Shown here: one piece after another, positions 63,091-64,000 of the stretch | Layout: each line of letters opens with the position of its first letter | Numbering within the stretch: position 1 is the stretch's first letter | Assembly (NCBI RefSeq): GCF_002980575.1 | Contig: NZ_PVBS01000002.1 | Span: forward strand, 1,178,001 to 1,242,000 | Source: Sphingobacterium gobiense | GTDB lineage: Bacteria; Bacteroidota; Bacteroidia; Sphingobacteriales; Sphingobacteriaceae | Direction of reading: 5' to 3' | Length of the DNA stretch: 64,000 nt | Translations under genes and position numbers: made by a program | Notes under the pieces: model-generated | Told to the model about the DNA's origin: nothing | The model's input: the letters and a program-made list of their open reading frames with translations, nothing else | Database searches by the model: none

Positions 63091-63828
63091 TTATATAACT
63101 TTTGCCTCGCTGTGCAACAACTCAACCAGCTGCGCGATGTCGTCCTTGTCAACAAGTTTGACGTTACCCCGAGGAGGAGGCGTGTCATAGTGGGTTATTT
63201 GAGATAGTGCAGGTACATCAACGGCCGCTATAATTTCAAGCGGTTTTGATCGAGCACTCATAATTCCGCGCATATTCGGAATTTTGGGTTCAGCCACTCC
63301 TTCCGCTGTCCCAACCACCACAGGTAACGGAACCTGCACGACTTCTTTACCACCCTCTATTTCACGTTCTACCGTCGCGCTCATATCATTGATGTCTAGC
63401 TTTTTAGCAATCGATATAGAGGGTATGTTCAACAGTTCGGCTATATATCCCTGCACGAGACTACCATTAAAATCTATGGACTCGCGTCCTGTCAAAATCA
63501 GGTCAAAGTCCTGTGTTTTGGCGTAAGAAGCGATTTGATTAGCGACAAACCAAGCATCGCGCGGACGTGCGTCTACGCGGACGGCGTCATCTGCGCCGAT
63601 TGCTAAAGCTTTTCTGATAGTAGGGTCAGCCGCAGCTTCCCCAACATGGATAACCGTTATAGTACCCTGACCATTGCCGGCAAGTTCAACAGCCCTCGCC
63701 AAAGCAATCTCATCATAGGGGTTGATAATGTATTGGATTCCAGTGGTATTGAGTGCCGTATTATTATCCGTAAAAGTAATTTTGGATGTTGTATCGGGTA
63801 CATTGCTTATACATACAAGTATCTTCAT
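63091..63828 (-). CDS. etfB: Electron transfer flavoprotein subunit beta
   Basis: AMP-binding partner of EtfA. The 245-residue protein begins MKILVCISNVPDTTSKI and has NPYDEIALARAVELA near residue 37. DLILTGRESIDFNGSLVQGYIAELL near 116-140 and VVVGTAEGVAEPKIPNMRGIMSA near 174-196 are characteristic of EtfB. It is the first gene of the etfBA operon, with a good promoter. Confidence 0.95.
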   Translation of the reverse strand: MKILVCISNVPDTTSKITFTDNNTALNTTGIQYIINPYDEIALARAVELAGNGQGTITVIHVGEAAADPTIRKALAIGADDAVRVDARPRDAWFVANQIASYAKTQDFDLILTGRESIDFNGSLVQGYIAELLNIPSISIAKKLDINDMSATVEREIEGGKEVVQVPLPVVVGTAEGVAEPKIPNMRGIMSARSKPLEIIAAVDVPALSQITHYDTPPPRGNVKLVDKDDIAQLVELLHSEAKVI

Positions 63829-63853
63829 TGGAGTATCTTTTTTAGCCTTAACA

Positions 63854-63884
63854 CAAACCTATCAATTTCAATGACTAAAAACAA
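63854..63884 (-). promoter_or_regulatory. Promoter of etfBA
   Basis: On the minus strand TTG (63882-63884) and TAGGTTTG (63854-63861) are 20 bp apart. The etfB ATG follows 25 nt later. Confidence 0.7.
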
Positions 63885-63941
63885 GATGTCAAATTGTATT
63901 AGCCGTCAGTAAATTGTCATTTTTGTATGCTAGCATAGTAT

Positions 63942-63969
63942 TTTGATTCGAATATCTTTCCTACTTTTG
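63942..63969 (+). promoter_or_regulatory. Promoter of the partial gene at the window end
   Basis: TTTG (63942-63945) and TACTTTTG (63962-63969) are 16 bp apart, a little short, and lie 8 nt before an ATG at 63978. Confidence 0.5.
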
Positions 63970-63977
63970 TTTTTATC

Positions 63978-64000
63978 ATGCGTAACAGACTAGAAGAATT
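63978..64000 (+). CDS. 5' start of a CDS cut by the window end
   Basis: An ATG at 63978 opens the frame MRNRLEE and is preceded 8 nt earlier by a TAnnTTTG box. Too little is visible to name the product. The gene is divergent from etfBA. Confidence 0.45.

Noticed and set aside
1..64000. CRISPR array, insertion sequence, prophage or integron
   Set aside because: No regularly spaced repeat-spacer series, transposase, integrase or phage gene was seen; the only dispersed repeats are the two families described.

Overview
The window is a chromosomal segment of a Bacteroidota bacterium, most likely a member of the Sphingobacteriaceae (Sphingobacterium, Pedobacter, Olivibacter or a relative). The reasons are the protein types and gene order (mraZ-rsmH-ftsL-like-ftsI-murE-mraY-murD-ftsW-murG-murC-ftsQ-ftsA-ftsZ without murF, RibBA fusion, DAP-type MurE, long FtsZ tail, PASTA protein beside ddl), the moderate G+C content (about 40-45% by eye), and many promoters of the Bacteroidota type (TTTG or TTG near -33, TAnnTTTG near -7). 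It is mostly housekeeping sequence. I saw no rRNA, tRNA, prophage, insertion sequence or CRISPR array.

Layout. 1-5 kb: LPS-export permease, ribBA and an OmpR-type two-component pair. 5.0-6.9 kb: a three-gene operon (UspA-like, lipocalin-like, DUF1275 membrane protein) behind an unusual array of direct repeats. 6.9-8.7 kb: asparaginase and TatD nuclease. 9-11.9 kb: an overlapping type III polyketide synthase / methyltransferase / flavoprotein trio. 11.9-16.7 kb: FKBP lipoprotein, DHH phosphoesterase and a large anchored propeller-like protein. 17-23.6 kb: DUF423, priA, a LutB-like iron-sulfur protein and aspS. 23.9-39.7 kb: the division and cell wall (dcw) cluster. 39.8-47.7 kb: sugar isomerase, orphan LuxR-type regulator, mscL, rpmH-rnpA-yidD-tsaB, corA, OmpH-like lipoprotein and gyrB. 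47.8-54.5 kb: rpsA, thioesterase, mltG, PASTA protein, ddl, folA and thyA. 54.9-64 kb: mtaB, transporters, an NlpC/P60 lipoprotein, MscS, a bifunctional nuclease and etfBA.

How the genes work together. MurC/D/E, MraY, MurG, FtsW and FtsI build DAP-type peptidoglycan at the FtsZ/FtsA/FtsQ/FtsL division site. MltG, the PASTA protein and Ddl continue the same theme 13 kb further on. FolA and ThyA form the thymidylate cycle. RpmH, RnpA, YidD, TsaB, MtaB, S1 and AspS serve translation and RNA maturation.

The non-coding DNA holds the most unusual signals. (1) Two copies of a 316-353 bp composite element lie next to priA and thyA; each is bounded by hairpins, and four stems carry compensatory base changes between copies. 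(2) Three phased 7-N4-7 direct-repeat pairs lie upstream of the operon at 5179. (3) A 10-bp-periodic MraZ-type operator precedes mraZ, with a second pair of the same half-sites facing aspS. (4) An 82-nt promoter segment is duplicated upstream of two unrelated genes. (5) A hairpin is predicted at the extreme 5' end of the rpsA mRNA. (6) Several promoters predict leaderless mRNAs. (7) About 300 bp between aspS and the LutB-like gene is G+C-rich, hairpin-rich and unexplained.
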